A DNA stretch of 64,000 bases, taken from NCBI GenBank assembly GCA_949317995.1, contig OX439042.1, positions 17,835,174 through 17,899,173 on the forward strand, given 5' to 3'. This DNA is from Acholoe squamosa (Eukaryota > Annelida > Polychaeta > Phyllodocida > Polynoidae). The number at the start of each line of letters is the position of its first letter. Position 1 is the first letter of the stretch. A program made the position numbers and the translations under genes. Positions 32,235 to 43,099 of this stretch are shown here, in pieces. The notes below the pieces were generated by a model. It ran no database searches, was not told the DNA's origin, and saw only the letters and a list, made by a program, of their open reading frames with translations.

Positions 32235-33172
32235 GTTAGTATAGATCTTATACACCCAGCACAGAGAAATGTAACTTCTACATCACAGGTTAGTATAGAT
32301 CTTATACACCCAGCACAGAGAAATGTAACTTCTCCTACATCACAGGTTAGTATAGATCTTATACACCCAGCACAGAGAAGTGTAACTTCTCCTACATCAC
32401 AGGTTAGTATAGATCTTATACACCCAGCACAGAGAAGTGTAACTTCTCCTACATCACAGGTTAGTATAGATCTTATACACCCAGCACAGAGAAGTGTAAC
32501 TTCTCCTACATCACAGGTTAGTATAGATCTTATACACCCAGCACAGAGAAATGTAACTTCTACATCACAGGTTAGTATAGATCTTATACACCCAGCACAG
32601 AGAAATGTAACTTCTACATCACAGGTTAGTATAGATCTTATACACCCAGCACAGAGAAATGTAACTTCTACATCACAGGTTAGTATAGATCTTATACACC
32701 CAGCACAGAGAAGTGTAACTTCTCCTACATCACAGGTTAGTATAGATCTTATACACCCAGCACAGAGAAGTGTAACTTCTCCTACATCACAGGTTAGTAT
32801 AGATCTTATACACCCAGCACAGAGAAGTGTAACTTCTCCTACATCACAGGTTAGTATAGATCTTATACACCCAGCACAGAGAAATGTAACTTCTCCTACA
32901 TCACAGGTTAGTATAGATCTTATACACCCAGCACAGAGAAGTGTAACTTCTCCTACATCACAGGTTAGTATAGATCTTATACACCCAGCACAGAGAAGTG
33001 TAACTTCTCCTACATCACAGGTTAGAATAGATCTTATACACCCAGCACAGAGAAATGTACGGTAACTTCTCCTACATCACAGGTTAGTATAGATCTTATA
33101 CACCCAGCACAGAGAAATGTAACTTCTCCTACATCACAGGTAGGTATAAACCTAATCTACACAGCACAAAGG
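32201..33172 (+). repeat. Minisatellite copying the exon end and splice donor (about 17 units)
   Basis: Units of 57 bp (some 54 bp, lacking a CCT triplet) made of the last 34 bp of the exon, the donor GTTAGT and the first intron bases ATAGATCTTATACACCC. Sixteen GTTAGT donors and one GTAGGT are present. Unit variants (AAT or AGT; with or without CCT) occur in blocks, suggesting higher-order duplication. All units are multiples of three, which leaves a long open frame that is not the channel frame. Confidence 0.95.
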
Positions 33173-33664
33173 TAAGGACATTGCACGAAGGGATGTCCCT
33201 TAAAGGTCAGCGGGAGATCTTTAGATTTTATACAGGTTTTGCAGGGTATTTGACACAGGAAACTTTAGGAATTCCTGCAAAAAAAAATGCCAAGTGGTAG
33301 AGACATAAAACTGAGACTCCTGGCTGTAGCAGAGAAATTCCTTGAGGGTTTCAGAAGGCCGAACTATGAGGTGTAAATTCAAATTGATAAGGGTGTGCGA
33401 CCAGTACCAGTAGTCCAGAACTCAAGGAAAGTGCAAGTTGCTCTAAGCAGTCTATACAAAGAGGTTTTCCCCCTCACAGGCCATTCAGTCCTGCAGATTT
33501 TATTGTTCTGCAGGCCCGGATTGATTTTGGCAGGACCGAATACCTCAAGATTATCATTGCAAGGAAAAAAAACAAGAATTAACTCACTATCTTAATCATT
33601 AACTCTTAAAACCTTGACAAACGGTAATGCCTTTTATCTTAGGCTGTAAAAACCCTGATAACAG
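33173..33664. other. Intron sequence, nothing recognised
   Basis: No exon or known repeat that I can support. Confidence 0.4.
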
Positions 33665-34029
33665 TGTAGAGGTACATAACATGTAACCATAGCGTTGGGT
33701 ACCGTCTGACGTGGCGGGTGAGTCGAGTCGTCGGACGTTCCTCAGGTTCCGGATAGGTGGCAGCACCGATCCGGGTCTGTGGGGACATCTGACGACGAAC
33801 ACCTGGGTCCTTATATAAAGCCCAGGGCTCAGCCGCTACGTCAGAGGCCCTTCTGGCCTCCAAGCATATAGAACACCATTGATAATTATTAGCTGCCCTC
33901 TTCATACTACCGGGTAGCCGTGAGTGTGCATTCGTAATAAAATCTATCCGTTGGCATACACTTGAAACACCGTCTTACTCTTTCTTTCCGAATCGTAAGA
34001 CCCGAACCCCCCAGGTCCGTAAGGCCACA
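33665..34029 (+). repeat. Solo LTR of the same Gypsy family
   Basis: 365 bp, near-identical to the 5' LTR at 30359-30725 but on the other strand. TATATAAA at 33812-33819 and AATAAA at 33937-33942. No internal Gypsy sequence follows. It sits in the channel intron, sense to the gene. A possible 5-bp target duplication AACCC requires slightly different LTR ends, so I leave it open. Confidence 0.88.
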
Positions 34030-34929
34030 ACCCCTTGAATTACCGAAAAAAATGAAATGTAGTCCAAGATCCCAAGATCATAACCAAACATTCAGTCCAC
34101 CAATTTCTGCTGGCCCGGCAGCAATTTTGCCAGGAAAACCGATGTCCGACGAGTTCTTACTGATTGTCTAAGACATGACATAGAATGTGAAGTTGGTGAA
34201 GTTAATTGATCATTACCAAGTAAAAGGTACTCAGTCTAGACTTTCTGGGTATCATCAATTGCGATTTTTCCCAAGAAAGCAGGGGACGTCTCTATTATGT
34301 GTGGATAATTTGTGGATAATAATGAGCCCGGAGAGATTATCAATTAGGTCTACCATTCAATATGTAAATCTTAGTAGGAGCTAGAAGAGTGAAAGAGTGA
34401 CAGTAAGCACCTATTGAAACTATCTTAGGTTTTCACAGGGTTTCAATTCACTTTACCTATCTGATTCCAAACTGGATTTAGTAGAGGATAGGGGAAAAGT
34501 GGTCTGCCTTATATAAGAAAAATATGGATTTTATTGTAATAAATCTAATTTTTCCCCCAATCCATCCACTAAATTTGCTGCATTTCCCTGTTTAGAGCGA
34601 AGCCTGCTTGGCAAATTCATTTGACAGCAGACTGATCGATATGACCAGCCTACCTACTCTGTCCATTAGGGTACATTACCATTCCCCTGATTATTACACT
34701 GCTAGAAACCACTCTGTATATCAGGTCCTAATGTAGTTCCCATTGATGACTTTGGTACCAACCCTTGGACATTGTGCATAAAACATGAGCTGTATCACTA
34801 TGGGCCGTATATGCACACATACTTCACCAAGTATTAAAGTCTCCTTGACAAGGGCTGTGTATACCTAACCTATTCACACAAGCTTAACTTTTGAATGCAG
34901 TCAGATTGGTGGTGTCTTTACAATTTACT
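34030..34929. other. Intron sequence, nothing recognised
   Basis: No exon or repeat that I can support. Confidence 0.4.
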
Positions 34930-35360
34930 GTGAACGTAGATATTTTCGCGTATATAAATTTTCGCGAGTTTGCTTAAAAACGTGTATTTAAATTCGCGAA
35001 TTTCCGATTTTTCTGAACATAAGGAATTCATGATAGGTTGGTATTTGGTTCAGCAATCTAACATTGTTCTTGGAAGATTAAAATCAATGTCAAATTTACC
35101 ATCAAATTACGTTTAATTGATGGTTAAATTGATGCTTTTTTGAGTCCACAATCTAATGTTGTCCCTTAACGTCTATTAAACCTATCATTAATGTTTAAAG
35201 AGCATTGAAACAACCTAGGGGGCTGTCAACTCCACCTCCCCCCACCTCACTCACTTTTCTCAACCATACCAACTACAATGGATGAATATTCACGATGTAC
35301 TTGAATTCGCGAATTTTTAATTTCCGCGAAAATATGTACAGCGCGAAATAAACTACGATT
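34930..35360. mobile_element. Inverted-repeat element with TTCGCG-rich ends
   Basis: The left end has GATATTTTCGCG and AATTCGCGAATTTCC. The right end has the inverse order GAATTCGCGAATTTTTAATT and CGCGAAAATATGTAC. This arrangement fits a non-autonomous DNA element (MITE). Ends and target duplication not fixed. Confidence 0.6.
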
Positions 35361-35577
35361 AAAGTAGATAATGAACTAAGTTACTGATTAATTGACTGGT
35401 TCAACATCCCAGTGAACAAGCAGCTTATGGGACTATTGCTTGATGCTTGTTTCATAGACATCTTTCATTTCTCCTTCTGGACAAAGGTATTTAAACCTGC
35501 ATCTTTATCTACATATATTATGTGAAAATTACATTCTTGTACAAATGAACATTTTTATTTTCTGCAAAATGTTTGAT

Positions 35578-36074
35578 TGATTGATTTGTGTTTTACAGCA
35601 CTTTAGCGGCACTAAGGGAGTGGTCATTATTTATCAACAGGGGGGGGGTGGTGGGTTTTCGCGCGGACGCGTGGAAATTTTTTACGCCCCCCCTCGACGG
35701 CAGTCAAAATTTTTTGCCCTCCCCCGCGCCGGAGGCGCGGAGAGTTTTCGCGCCCCTCTTTGATCTATAGTAGCACGTGGGCTTTTTTGCTAAAAAGAGG
35801 GTGAATTTTTTTAGCCCCCCCCCTCAAGAGGGGTCAAAATTTTTTTAGCCCCCCCTTGGGAGGGGTCTGAAAATTTTACGCCCCCCCCTCAAACCCACCC
35901 TCCCCCCCCCCCTGTTGATAAATAATGACCACTCCCTAAGTGGCTATCCCGTGCTTCACAGGTTGATAATTTAACAGAGGAATGTGTCAGTGCCTGCGCA
36001 TATGTGCACCACACACATCCTGAGGGGATAGGAAAGAGGAGATATAGACCCTTTTAAGTGGGCTAGGGAAGCCC
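35578..36074 (-). mobile_element. SINE-A copy carrying a MITE
   Basis: SINE-A in two parts, 35578-35616 and 35936-36074, with a 14-bp target duplication GCAAAATGTTTGAT at 35564-35577 and 36075-36088. It lies 50 bp upstream of the M1-M2 exon of the channel gene. Confidence 0.92.
35617..35935. mobile_element. MITE-M2 with 45-bp inverted ends and C/G runs
   Basis: Begins GGAGTGGTCATTATTTATCA and ends with its inverse. The ends stay inverted through a G-run into TGGGTTT. It is flanked by a 5-bp duplication CTAAG (35612-35616, 35936-35940) of SINE sequence. The interior holds repeated T-run/C-run blocks of the type TTTTTAGCCCCCCC. No transposase. The 5-bp duplication is a clue to the mobilising superfamily, which I do not assign. 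Confidence 0.88.
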
Positions 36075-36124
36075 GCAAAATGTTTGATGAAAACATTTAC
36101 TAAATTCACTGTTTTCATATTCAG

Positions 36125-36354
36125 GGTCCTATGCATGTTTGAAGGTGACAACATTCCTTGAGAGGCAATATGGCTACTACATGATCCAGACCTATGTTCC
36201 CAGTATGCTCATTGTGGCACTGTCCTGGGTATCATTCTGGATCAATGTGGATGCGGTACCAGCGCGCATCTCACTAGGGGTCCTCACAGTGCTCACACTG
36301 ACCACTCAGAGTGTGGGTGTATGGATGTCACTACCAAGGGTCTCCTATATCAAG
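36125..36354 (+). CDS. Cys-loop anion channel, M1-M2 exon (230 bp)
   Basis: Acceptor ATTCAG, donor GTTTGT. Codes for M1 and the pore-lining M2. The residues before M2 are VPAR, the Pro-Ala-Arg signature of anion-selective channels (glycine, GABA, glutamate-gated and histamine-gated chloride channels). M2 continues [14 protein letters not shown]. The exon begins in phase 1 and ends on a codon boundary (IK), joining its neighbours in frame. The product would be a ligand-gated chloride channel subunit in the plasma membrane; the ligand cannot be told from this half. Confidence 0.92.
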
Positions 36355-36608
36355 GTTTGTATATTATCCACACCTTCCAATTCAAAAATAATCTGATAAC
36401 TCTTCTGTAGAAAAGCACCATCATAGCCATGGCAAGCCTGCTATCTCTTGTTTGATTTGTAACCTAGGCTAGCTTTATCAAACATAAAAGTAAAGCAGAG
36501 TGTTGATTTATGTATATTGATGTATTAACATGTGAAGTGTCCATAAAATAGAGAAAATCAAGGCAATTTGACTGAATCCATATCTGAATTATGAATATGT
36601 CCATCGAC

Positions 36609-36752
36609 CAGAGATGCCACTCACTGGCCGACAAAAAACAGGAAAACTGGACTTTGGACACATTTTCCCAGGAATTTAGCATAATCTAATACGGAAATCT
36701 TGAAATCAAAACCAGGAAATTGGTAAACCAGGAAAAGTGGCACCTCTGATCG
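36609..36752. mobile_element. Small inverted-end repeat (MITE-like)
   Basis: Left end CAGAGATGCCACT and right end AGTGGCACCTCTG are near-perfect inverses, 144 bp apart, with CCAGGAAA repeats inside. Lies in a channel intron. Confidence 0.55.
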
Positions 36753-36853
36753 ACACATGTTTATCAATCACAAAGGTCTCTGGTAACCACATAAGCCTTC
36801 AACGCAAATGACCTGCAATATAAGAGATTTCCCATCCCTATCATTTGATACAG

Positions 36854-37003
36854 GCAATAGACATATGGATGTCAATGTGTGTGGCATTAGTCTTTGGTGC
36901 AATGTTGGAGTTTGCTATTGTCAACACACTCGCTCGGAAGGAGATAAGAAATATGAGTCTCAAAGCGAGAAAGACAGCAGATGGACCTTTATCCACAGAT
37001 GTT
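36854..37003 (+). CDS. Cys-loop anion channel, M3 exon (150 bp)
   Basis: Acceptor ATACAG, donor GTAAGT. The translation gives M3 (AIDIWMSMCVALVFGAMLEF), then AIVNTLARKE and the start of the basic cytoplasmic loop. Phase 0 at both ends. It contacts M1-M2 from the preceding exon in frame. Confidence 0.9.
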
Positions 37004-37321
37004 GTAAGTACAGTACCTATGACTGAAGGGTCACTACCATTTCAAGCATTTTGTAATGAAATAGAAAAAAAGAAATATCTAAAGGGTTAAAGGTGCAATT
37101 GATTGACCTGAATCGTTCAAAAATGACAAGCATTACACCAATAATTCATGTCAAAGACCATCATTATACCAATACCCATACTTGATCTAAGATATCATAA
37201 CTTGTCTCATCACAATAACCCCAAACAGAAGGAATAGTGTTTAATAAATTCTACTGTACAATCTATGCTTTCCTCTGTGAATTATTAAAAGCCTCATGAA
37301 CATAACATCTTTACATTTCAG

Positions 37322-37483
37322 GTGAAGAGAATGATGGAGGAATATCAATATGGCAGCCCTCTAATCTTTGATCCTGGGAGCAGATTACTAGCCCGACGAC
37401 TCGACAAACTTGCTAGAAAATTCTTTCCAACTTTCTTCTTTGCCTTCAATGTTGTATATTGGTGTGTATTTCTAATAAAATAA
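37322..37483 (+). CDS. Cys-loop anion channel, M4 terminal exon
   Basis: Acceptor TTTCAG. Codes for the end of the cytoplasmic loop, then M4 (FFPTFFFAFNVVYWCVF) and stops at TAA 37481-37483. Arg/Lys residues before M4 and a very short tail after it are typical of glycine/GABA receptors. An AATAAA at 37474-37479 overlaps the stop region and could serve as poly(A) signal. The intracellular loop is short (about 65 residues). Confidence 0.9.
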   Translation: MKRMMEEYQYGSPLIFDPGSRLLARRLDKLARKFFPTFFFAFNVVYWCVFLIK

Positions 37484-37721
37484 GATAAATGTTACATTAG
37501 TTTTATTTATTATATTATCTTGACTGATATTCAGTAATAATTAAGCAACCACCCAACTTTGGCAGCTTCTTCTGTGCATGTGCAGCAGACATATGGGGGA
37601 GGGGGTGCATAAACGAGGAAAATGTCGGTTTGATGCAATATCAACATCTACGTTCAGATTCTGGAGAGATGGACTAGATTGGACATTCAGTCTCTATGCC
37701 TTCACATAATATAAACTGGAG
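37484..37721. other. 3' flank of the channel gene
   Basis: No gene seen. Confidence 0.4.
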
Positions 37722-37838
37722 TGAGTGAGTAATAGATGTTTAACGCCATTTCGACAGCTGAGGTCATATTCATGGCAAGAACTACATTACACAATTTCAC
37801 AGAGGAATGTGTCAGTGCCAGCGCATATGTGCACCATA
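37722..37838 (-). mobile_element. SINE-B fragment (tail and part of body)
   Basis: Begins GTGAGTGAGTAATAG and stops at GTGCACCAT. The head is missing, so it is 5'-truncated. Confidence 0.85.
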
Positions 37839-38439
37839 TGATATACCATTTTATTATTCCATAAATCGTAACATATTTTGTATTAATCAAAGGATATCTA
37901 TGAAATTAATACATAGGTTGGTTCTAAGAGCTATAAGAGCGCTCAAACTTTACATAAGAGCGTTCATGCCCCACTGCACACCAGCCAGGTCAGTTACAAA
38001 CACTCTCTCTGACATCAAAGGCTCCGACCTAATGGTTCACTGCACAATATAATAAAAATGAGGGTCTCAGTGTGCGACCTCATGGTTCAATGCACAAATT
38101 AATAACTTGTAAGTGAATGCAACCGGCCGTCACGGGTGCCTGAGCACCGCTGACGCCGTCATGAGTGTCTGAGCACTCTAATGACTGAACAATGGGTTAC
38201 ATAAGCACGATGCCATAACCTTCCGGTCGCTCTAGCGTTGCTCCTGAGCAAGCTAGGTCAAATATCAAAGCATTTATGGAAAGCCCATAATTAGACGGTC
38301 AAAATGAGCCCAAGATCAAGGCGGAACTCCCATTATTAAGGAAGTTATGCCATGGAGACTGAAAGGAGCTCCGAGTTCCCTACAGACAAACTGGCGGAAG
38401 TTACGCGCCTATCCAACGGGCATTATAAACTTGACATAT
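37839..38439. other. No gene; short local duplication
   Basis: Contains paired phrases around GGTTCACTGCACAATATAATA and CATGGTTCAATGCACAAATTAATA (38033-38105) and CCGTCA-GGGTGCCTGAGCAC / GTCATGAGTGTCTGAGCAC (38128-38177). No coding signal. Confidence 0.5.
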
Positions 38440-38526
38440 TCAACTCCGCGCATGCGCGAAATGGCGGTTATAAACGCATAAACGATCGAGATATGAGGGT
38501 CTGAAGTTGCAGAACCGACCAAGACA
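38440..38526 (+). promoter_or_regulatory. CpG promoter with perfect NRF1 site
   Basis: GCGCATGCGC at 38448-38457 is a perfect NRF1 palindrome. It is followed by a YY1-like AAATGGCGG at 38459-38467, about 75 bp before an ATG (38527). This is a common layout of TATA-less promoters. Direction + is inferred from the exon that follows. Confidence 0.5.
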
Positions 38527-38715
38527 ATGGGGGACACAGCGGCGCCCATGGGGGTCCTTTGTCCCCCTGTGACACATGAAAGACTCCCCTCAAACAATTG
38601 TAGAGTTAGGCAGATGCTGCTGGCTCCAGTCAGTCTGGAGGTGCTTTTCCAAGATTTGCTACAAATAGCCTGTCTGCACCTCCAGGAGGACAGATCACCA
38701 AGAACCGCTCTAGAG
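38527..38715 (+). CDS. Candidate first exon of an unknown gene
   Basis: True ATG, 63 codons, ends at a good donor (CTAGAG before GTAACA) in phase 0. The peptide begins MGDTAAPMGVLCPP and contains a helical Leu-rich part. I do not recognise the family. Support comes from the NRF1-type promoter directly upstream and the donor. Downstream exons are not proven; a phase-0 terminal exon candidate lies at 44551-44631. Confidence 0.4.
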
Positions 38716-39185
38716 GTAACATCTCCAGTCATCTCCTGCTACCTGCTATACCACTGCACTATGGTGAAACTATGCTAGACAGGCATTGGTTTCTATCATT
38801 AGTGGCCAGGGGCTATCTCCTTCAAGACTTCCACCAGAGGGTAAAGTTATTCATTATTACATTATTCCTCTAAGCAGCAGGTCAGGAGCTAGGTGTGGGA
38901 ACCCACCTAGAACTATGCTGGACATTGTATTATTATTACCTCACAGGTGGAGTGGAACCGAACATTGTACTTTATAAATTACTGTATGTTTACTGTATGT
39001 ACAAATTACCTACATACTAACTACTGTATGATTGATATTTCTTACATGTTGCCTAAAGCTGAATAAACCAGTGACAACTGGAAATAACACTATTTATTAT
39101 GAGCCTGATGTATTTACTCCATACACCACTAGTCATATGATATTTCTCATATGACAACTTGATCATGCCAATTACTAGTATGACA
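38716..39185. other. No recognisable gene
   Basis: Probably intron of the candidate gene. Nothing else seen. Confidence 0.3.
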
Positions 39186-39253
39186 ACCACACACATCCCG
39201 AGGGATAGGAAAGAGGAGATATAGACCCTTTTAAGTGGGCTAGGGAAGCCCGA
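39186..39253 (-). mobile_element. SINE-A/B head fragment
   Basis: Only the part from CACACACATCCCGAGG to GGGAAGCCCG is present. The tail type is unknown. Confidence 0.75.
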
Positions 39254-39777
39254 ATATAAACTGGACAGGTAAAATGACATCAAGACCATTTTCAGATGGG
39301 CTATGGAAGCCCACCTTGTCTTGTGAACACTTTGTTGACAGGAAATGGGAAAAGTCCATGGAGAGGAGAAGAAAAGATTTATACTGATTCCTTGAAAATA
39401 TGCAATATCATGCTGCAAAACAACCAACTTTGGCTGAAGAGTCTTGGCAGAAAGAGTAAGAAATATAATGCAAAATGTGATACAACTCAGGTAATCCCAT
39501 TACATAAAGAATAGAAACAATGGGTGATAATTCACAAGTGACACTAAAGAAGACAACACTTAAGTTTACCACATTCGACGGTAATTCCCACACTGTGTAA
39601 AATTTATTCAAAAAGATTTGTCCTGTAAGTTATGCAGAAAAGAGTTTTAGAAAGAATTTGGAAGAGATGAAAAATTGTGGGTATTATGGGAGCTGCCAGT
39701 GGAGTATCACAAAAAGAAATCTACAACAGAATTGACTTTGAAATGGCAGATCAAACAGGTCACAGCCTAGGGGTTCA
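39254..39777. other. No recognisable gene
   Basis: Short open pieces without recognisable similarity. Confidence 0.4.
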
Positions 39778-39789
39778 TACACCACTGGT

Positions 39790-40165
39790 GAGTGAGTGAG
39801 TAATAGATGTTTAACGCAATTTCGACAGCTAAGGTCATATTCATGGCGAGAACTACATTACACAATTTCACAGGGGAATGTGTCAGTGCCCACGCATATG
39901 TGCACTACACACATCCCGAGGGGATAGGAAAGAGGAGAAATAGACCCTTTTAAGTAGTTGATTGATTGATTGATTTGTGTTTTACAGCACTTTAGCGGCA
40001 CTAAGTGGCTATCCCGTGCTTCACAGGTTGATAATTTAACAGAGGAATGTGTCAGTGCCCGCGCATATGTGCACCACACACATCCTGAGGGGATAGGAAA
40101 GAGGAGATATAGACCCTTTTAAGTGGGCTAGAGAAGCCCGCCTTTTAAGTAGGTTAGGGAAGCCC
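39790..40165 (-). mobile_element. SINE-B split by a SINE-A
   Basis: SINE-B halves 39790-39957 and 40141-40165, with target duplication TACACCACTGGT / TACACCATTGGT (39778-39789, 40166-40177, one mismatch). It contains the nested SINE-A listed separately. Confidence 0.9.
39958..40140 (-). mobile_element. SINE-A nested in SINE-B
   Basis: Flanked by a 12-bp duplication of SINE-B sequence, CCTTTTAAGTAG at 39946-39957 and 40141-40152. Shows that SINE-A was active after this SINE-B had landed. Confidence 0.93.
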
Positions 40166-40177
40166 TACACCATTGGT

Positions 40178-41365
40178 AGGTGCCACAAACATTCCAGAAC
40201 ACCTCTTCTGTAATGTTCCTACACCACCCATGTTCAATAGATCTGCCTATTAAGCAGAGGCCCCCATTGAGAATAAAAGGTACTGTTTAGATTAGACATG
40301 GGTAAAGAGGTGATTACAATGCCCAAAGATTTGTATGACCATGATTTGCGAAAACCAATTATCTGAGACCTCAAATCAAAGTTAGTTGGCTATTTTGGAA
40401 CTAAGTCAGACCGCATGGGACAGTAATTCTTGAAATTCCCCAGAAGGGTTTTTTTTATGCTGTAGAATTCCTGGTTGTTTACGGGGGAACTCCAGTCCTT
40501 GGGCTAGCAACATGTGCTAAAATGGGTTTGATTAAGGGAGTAATGAAATGGAAGAGCTAACCAGTCCCAAATGCCAAGTTCCAAGGACATGCAAAGACAA
40601 CAGTATCATATATTGGAGACTTCATCTGCAGTGTTCAACAATGGGTTTGATCAACTAGGGATGAAATAAGTTAAATGTGTAGAGAAGCTATAAGGTGTTA
40701 CAAATGGTGAAGAAGTAGAAGTCAGTGAACTGAAATAATACTGTAGAAATACAAAGACGGTCTTGATGTTGACATATTGCAGCAGCAACTACTTTAGCAC
40801 AGTCGTCAGGTTTGCTGTGGTGGAGATTCATTACAATGAGTCTTTGGCTATCATTTCTACAAGATAGTTATGCGTATTGCTGCTGATGGTCTCTAGGAAA
40901 ACCCTCAGATAAACTGGCGAATAAGGCAGCACCCACTCTCCTCATAAAAAAGACATTTGACATCCTTGTCTGCGCTTATTACACATTTTGACCGTGGCTA
41001 TGAGGCAGGCCAAGAAAATGCATTGCTTGTTATACAATCCACTATACTGTGGCAGGATAAAGTCCACCCTGGTGATGCAACAAACTTATGTATTTGTATG
41101 ATTTTTCTAATTTTATTGCCATGAAATCAGCAGAACATCAGATGGTGACTATGGACAAATTCAATGATATCTGGACTACACAATGCAGCCATTTTCTCCA
41201 GGTAAAAACTCAGAGATACTGGCGAATAAGGCAGCACCACCCCACTCCTCATGGAAAACGTTGACATCCTTGTCGACGCTCTTTATACACTCATGTGTCA
41301 CAAAAAAATAGGTATTTGTATACTGTATGTAACAGTTAAAGAAAATAGACAGTTGCACACTGTTT
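40178..41365. repeat. Non-coding region with a direct repeat pair
   Basis: About 90 bp around TGGCGAATAAGGCAGCACC is present twice, at about 40898-40985 and 41203-41295, in the same orientation and 305 bp apart. No gene recognised in the rest. Confidence 0.6.
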
Positions 41366-41540
41366 TGGATTGGTTTGGTTGATTTTACCATCACTAATAC
41401 TACTTAAAGGGTCTAGCCTGCCTTGCCACCACACACACTGGCTGGGCAGCCTGTAGGTATTGAGCAGAGTATTGTACTGGACACCTGTGCATACCACAGG
41501 CAGCCCCCAGCAGGCTTGCAGTGGGAGAGCCCAAAAAAGG
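41366..41540 (-). mobile_element. Further SINE-like element with the LINE-2 tail
   Basis: Starts with GGTTTGGTTGATTTTACC and CACTAATACTACTTAAAGG, the LINE-2/SINE-C tail. The body after it (GCCTGCCTTGCCACCACACAC ... CAGGCAGCCCCC) is not SINE-A, B or C. Possibly a fourth SINE family using the same tail. Confidence 0.5.
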
Positions 41541-42229
41541 TAATATGTTAGAGTGATGTGGAGTGTATACTAATCACATTATATTACTTTTGAACTCATC
41601 AATCACATTCTACATGTCTAGGCATGAAACAAAACCAGATTTTACTTTTGCAAGATGAATTGCTATAGTTGAAATCACTCACAAATGAAAGGCATCATCT
41701 GAATAAATCACATTCTAGACAATTGATCATTGTGGAAAACTGGGACTGCAATGGATATATTTTCTTCTTTTATACTATAAAGAAGTGTAAAGGCTTCATG
41801 TTGGTGAAATATAATCAAAATCTGGATGTGAGATCTTGGTTTATTTTGTCTCACATTATGTAAATGTAACTAGAGCATGTGGTTTTAATAAATTCAAAGC
41901 ATGATTAAAACTGCTATACTAACAACTAATTAACACACCAATTTAACTTTCTAAGTGTGTATCCTTTCATAATCAAACTAGTATATCAGTAAAAGTAGAT
42001 TTTGAAATCATGGAAAAGGGGGCTTTACTTAATATGGAGTAGACTCAATGATTTGTTCCAAATGCCCCCATAATCAGAGTTCTGGTATGAACAAACTAAA
42101 CTGTAAACTTTGAATTTTATTTCACTTTAGAAATGCGTATGACTTGTATAGACAATTTTATATAAAAAAAATAATGAAATTCTGGATGTAGGAACTAAAG
42201 ATGATCGTGACCCTTTAAAAGAAGATTTT
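41541..42229. other. No recognisable gene
   Basis: AT-rich. An open stretch at 41669-41863 is not recognisable. Confidence 0.4.
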
Positions 42230-42535
42230 CTGTGGTTCACGGACATTAAGTCCTTTCTTTTCTGTTTAGACAGGTATTTCAAAGCTGCTTGATCAGACAG
42301 CTAGACAGGTATTTATATGCTGCTTGCCCGACACAGCAGTGACTGCATCTATGGATGACCGAATCTATGAGATGAATGACCGCACCTATGAGGAGGGTTG
42401 AGGGGGAAAACCGCTACCGGGCTTCGTTCCCCTACTCTTTTTGAAGGATAAGGATTCCCAATGAAGTTATTCTGCTGCTCCATGCCCTAACATGAAGGTC
42501 CCCACTCCACAGGGGGAAGTTGCACACTGTTAAAG
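42230..42535 (-). mobile_element. SINE-C copy, internally deleted
   Basis: Runs from the TGTGGTTC-GGACATTAAGTCC phrase through GACCGAATCTATGAGATGAATG to CCCACTCCACAGGGGG, but lacks about 200 bp of the middle (the TTATTTGCCTGGTCC to CGCCTTTTACG section). Confidence 0.8.
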
Positions 42536-42540
42536 TGAAA

Positions 42541-43065
42541 CTAGTTTGTTTGTTAAGTTTTACGTCTGGGGCCATCGAGGAACTCAGACATTCAAGGGTT
42601 CTCGGACATTAAGTCCTTTCTTTTCTTTTTGGACAGGTATTTATATGCTGCTTGCCCAACACAGCAGTGACCAAATCTATGAATGACCGAATCTATGAGA
42701 TGAATGACCGAATCTATGAGGAGGGTTGAGAGGGAAAACCGCTACCAGGGCTTCATTCCCCTACTCTTTTTGAAGGATAGCAAGTGTTCTTTTATTTGCC
42801 TGGTCCCATAGGCAGGGCCAGACAAACCATGGCCTTTGATCACTCTGAGGGGGAATCCCAAAAGACAAGCATGTAGGCCCAGGACTGCGTCAATAGACAC
42901 CAGCTGCCCACATGCTCAGCTTGTGTCACAAAGAACCCCGATTTTGTCGTCTTTTACGAATCTGGTATGCCCACTGTTAGTATGAAAGGGGAATACTTCT
43001 CCATGGACTCCAGATGAAGTTATTCTGCTCCTTCATGCCTCACACTACATGGGGAATCTATTTGA
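42541..43065 (-). mobile_element. SINE-C copy with (TTTG)n-type tail
   Basis: The tail TTTGTTTGTTAAGTTTTACG and GCCATCGAGGAACTCAGACA differs from the LINE-2-type tail. The body is as in 43806-44375. Confidence 0.8.
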
Positions 43066-43099
43066 AGCTCAAGAATGAGCACCAGAAATAGATATTCGC

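Noticed and set aside
32196..33065. A 289-codon + strand open frame with a 19-residue repeat
   Set aside because: It exists only because the minisatellite unit is a multiple of three. It is not in the channel frame and starts within the exon. I treat it as a repeat, not a repeat protein.
32201..33172. CRISPR-like regular repeats
   Set aside because: Direct tandem units without distinct spacers, in an intron of an animal gene. Not a CRISPR array.
38409..38732. Minus-strand 107-codon frame over the NRF1 promoter
   Set aside because: Antisense to the candidate first exon, and it crosses the promoter motif. The + strand reading has ATG, donor and promoter in order.
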